DNA from: Motiliproteus sp.
GTDB lineage: Bacteria; Pseudomonadota; Gammaproteobacteria; Pseudomonadales; Balneatricaceae
Assembly (NCBI GenBank): GCA_026196225.1
Contig: JAPHRD010000087.1
Span: forward strand, 1-35,133
Reading direction: 5' to 3'
Length of the DNA stretch: 35,133 bases
Shown: in pieces, positions 34,757 to 35,133 of the stretch
Numbering within the stretch: position 1 is the stretch's first letter
Layout of the letters: each line of letters opens with the position of its first letter
Made by a program: the position numbers and the translations under genes
The notes under the pieces: model-generated
The model's database searches: none
Told to the model about the DNA's origin: nothing
The model's input: the letters and a program-made list of their open reading frames with translations, nothing else

Positions 34757-35133
34757 ATGAGCAGAGAAATTCAGCAACGGTTACAGTGGGTTCGCCTCTT
34801 CGAGGAATCAGGTGATGCAGGACTCGTTTGTCGACGATGTGGCATCTCCAGACCTACTTTAAGGAAATGGTGGCGTAGGTATCAGGCTGACGGTGAAGAA
34901 GGATTACTCAGCCATAGTAGACGTCCACACAGCTCCCCCAATACCAAGATTAGTGAAGGGAATGAAAGCTTGATTCTGAATCTCAGAATATCTCGTAATC
35001 TTGGTGCAAGGCGACTTCAAAGTGAGCTATTACGGCTTCACAGTATGTCATTGTCATTGGCATCCATTCATAAAGTTTTAAAAAAGCACCAAGTAAAGCC
35101 AGTCAAAAAACTTCGAAAGAAATCGGATTACAT
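34757..35133 (+). CDS. Transposase N-terminus (IS481-like), cut by window edge
   Basis: The frame from ATG 34757 is open to the last base (125 codons visible). It encodes a helix-turn-helix (GLVCRRCGISRPTLRKWWRRY) and a second HTH-like unit (NLGARRLQSELLRLH, then LASIHKVLKKHQVKP) as in IS481-family or related DDE transposases. The catalytic domain would lie beyond the window. A GGGGTG stretch precedes the start. No terminal repeat can be fixed without the right end. The gene begins 118 bp after the receptor stop. Confidence 0.75.
   Translation, partial: MSREIQQRLQWVRLFEESGDAGLVCRRCGISRPTLRKWWRRYQADGEEGLLSHSRRPHSSPNTKISEGNESLILNLRISRNLGARRLQSELLRLHSMSLSLASIHKVLKKHQVKPVKKLRKKSDY

Overview
The window comes from a Gram-negative gammaproteobacterium. 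The metG / apbC / dcd neighbourhood, trmA, a long methyl-accepting chemotaxis protein and a complete XrtA-type (exosortase A, PEP-CTERM) envelope locus all fit, and a marine or biofilm-forming lineage is plausible. The genus cannot be settled from the sequence.

Layout. 1-2148: the 3' end of a large RTX-type secreted protein built from ~106-residue tandem repeats, closed by a hairpin terminator. 2172-3385: a decayed IS3-family element whose orfB is frameshifted. 3590-4462: a patatin-like lipase. 4483-24447: the PEP-CTERM / exopolysaccharide region. It holds a polysaccharide deacetylase (TTG start), an orphan ThiF/E1-like adenylyltransferase, a PEP-CTERM substrate protein, the giant TPR lipoprotein PrsT, a secreted trypsin-like protease followed by the PrsK sensor kinase and the PrsR sigma-54 activator, a four-gene cassette (Tat-like secreted protein with a GFWKTHP motif, PqqD-like protein, HprK-related kinase, nucleotidyltransferase) and the export operon (Wza-like, Wzz-like, tyrosine autokinase, outer-membrane protein, ATPase). 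The exosortase, the glycosyltransferases and the polymerase are not in the window. 24635-31134: a small membrane protein and housekeeping genes (metG, trmA, apbC/mrp, dcd) plus one unknown protein. 31228-31311: a possible 27-codon glutamine-rich ORF. 31618-34638: a 1006-residue chemotaxis receptor with a duplicated sensor. 34757-end: the start of a second transposase, cut by the window edge.

How it fits together. PrsK and PrsR are the dedicated two-component pair of PEP-CTERM bacteria, and PrsR is a sigma-54 activator. Reading the non-coding DNA, I find sigma-54 (-24/-12) promoters with the required GG-N10-GC spacing in front of two units: the PEP-CTERM protein gene and the four-gene kinase/PqqD cassette. 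Each has a similar TGTAAAAAA..TA..GAC box 64-65 bp upstream of the -24 GG. The simplest model is that PrsK/PrsR switches on both the sorted surface protein and the cassette. This makes the cassette, with its secreted cysteine-containing candidate substrate, the most interesting poorly described unit here.
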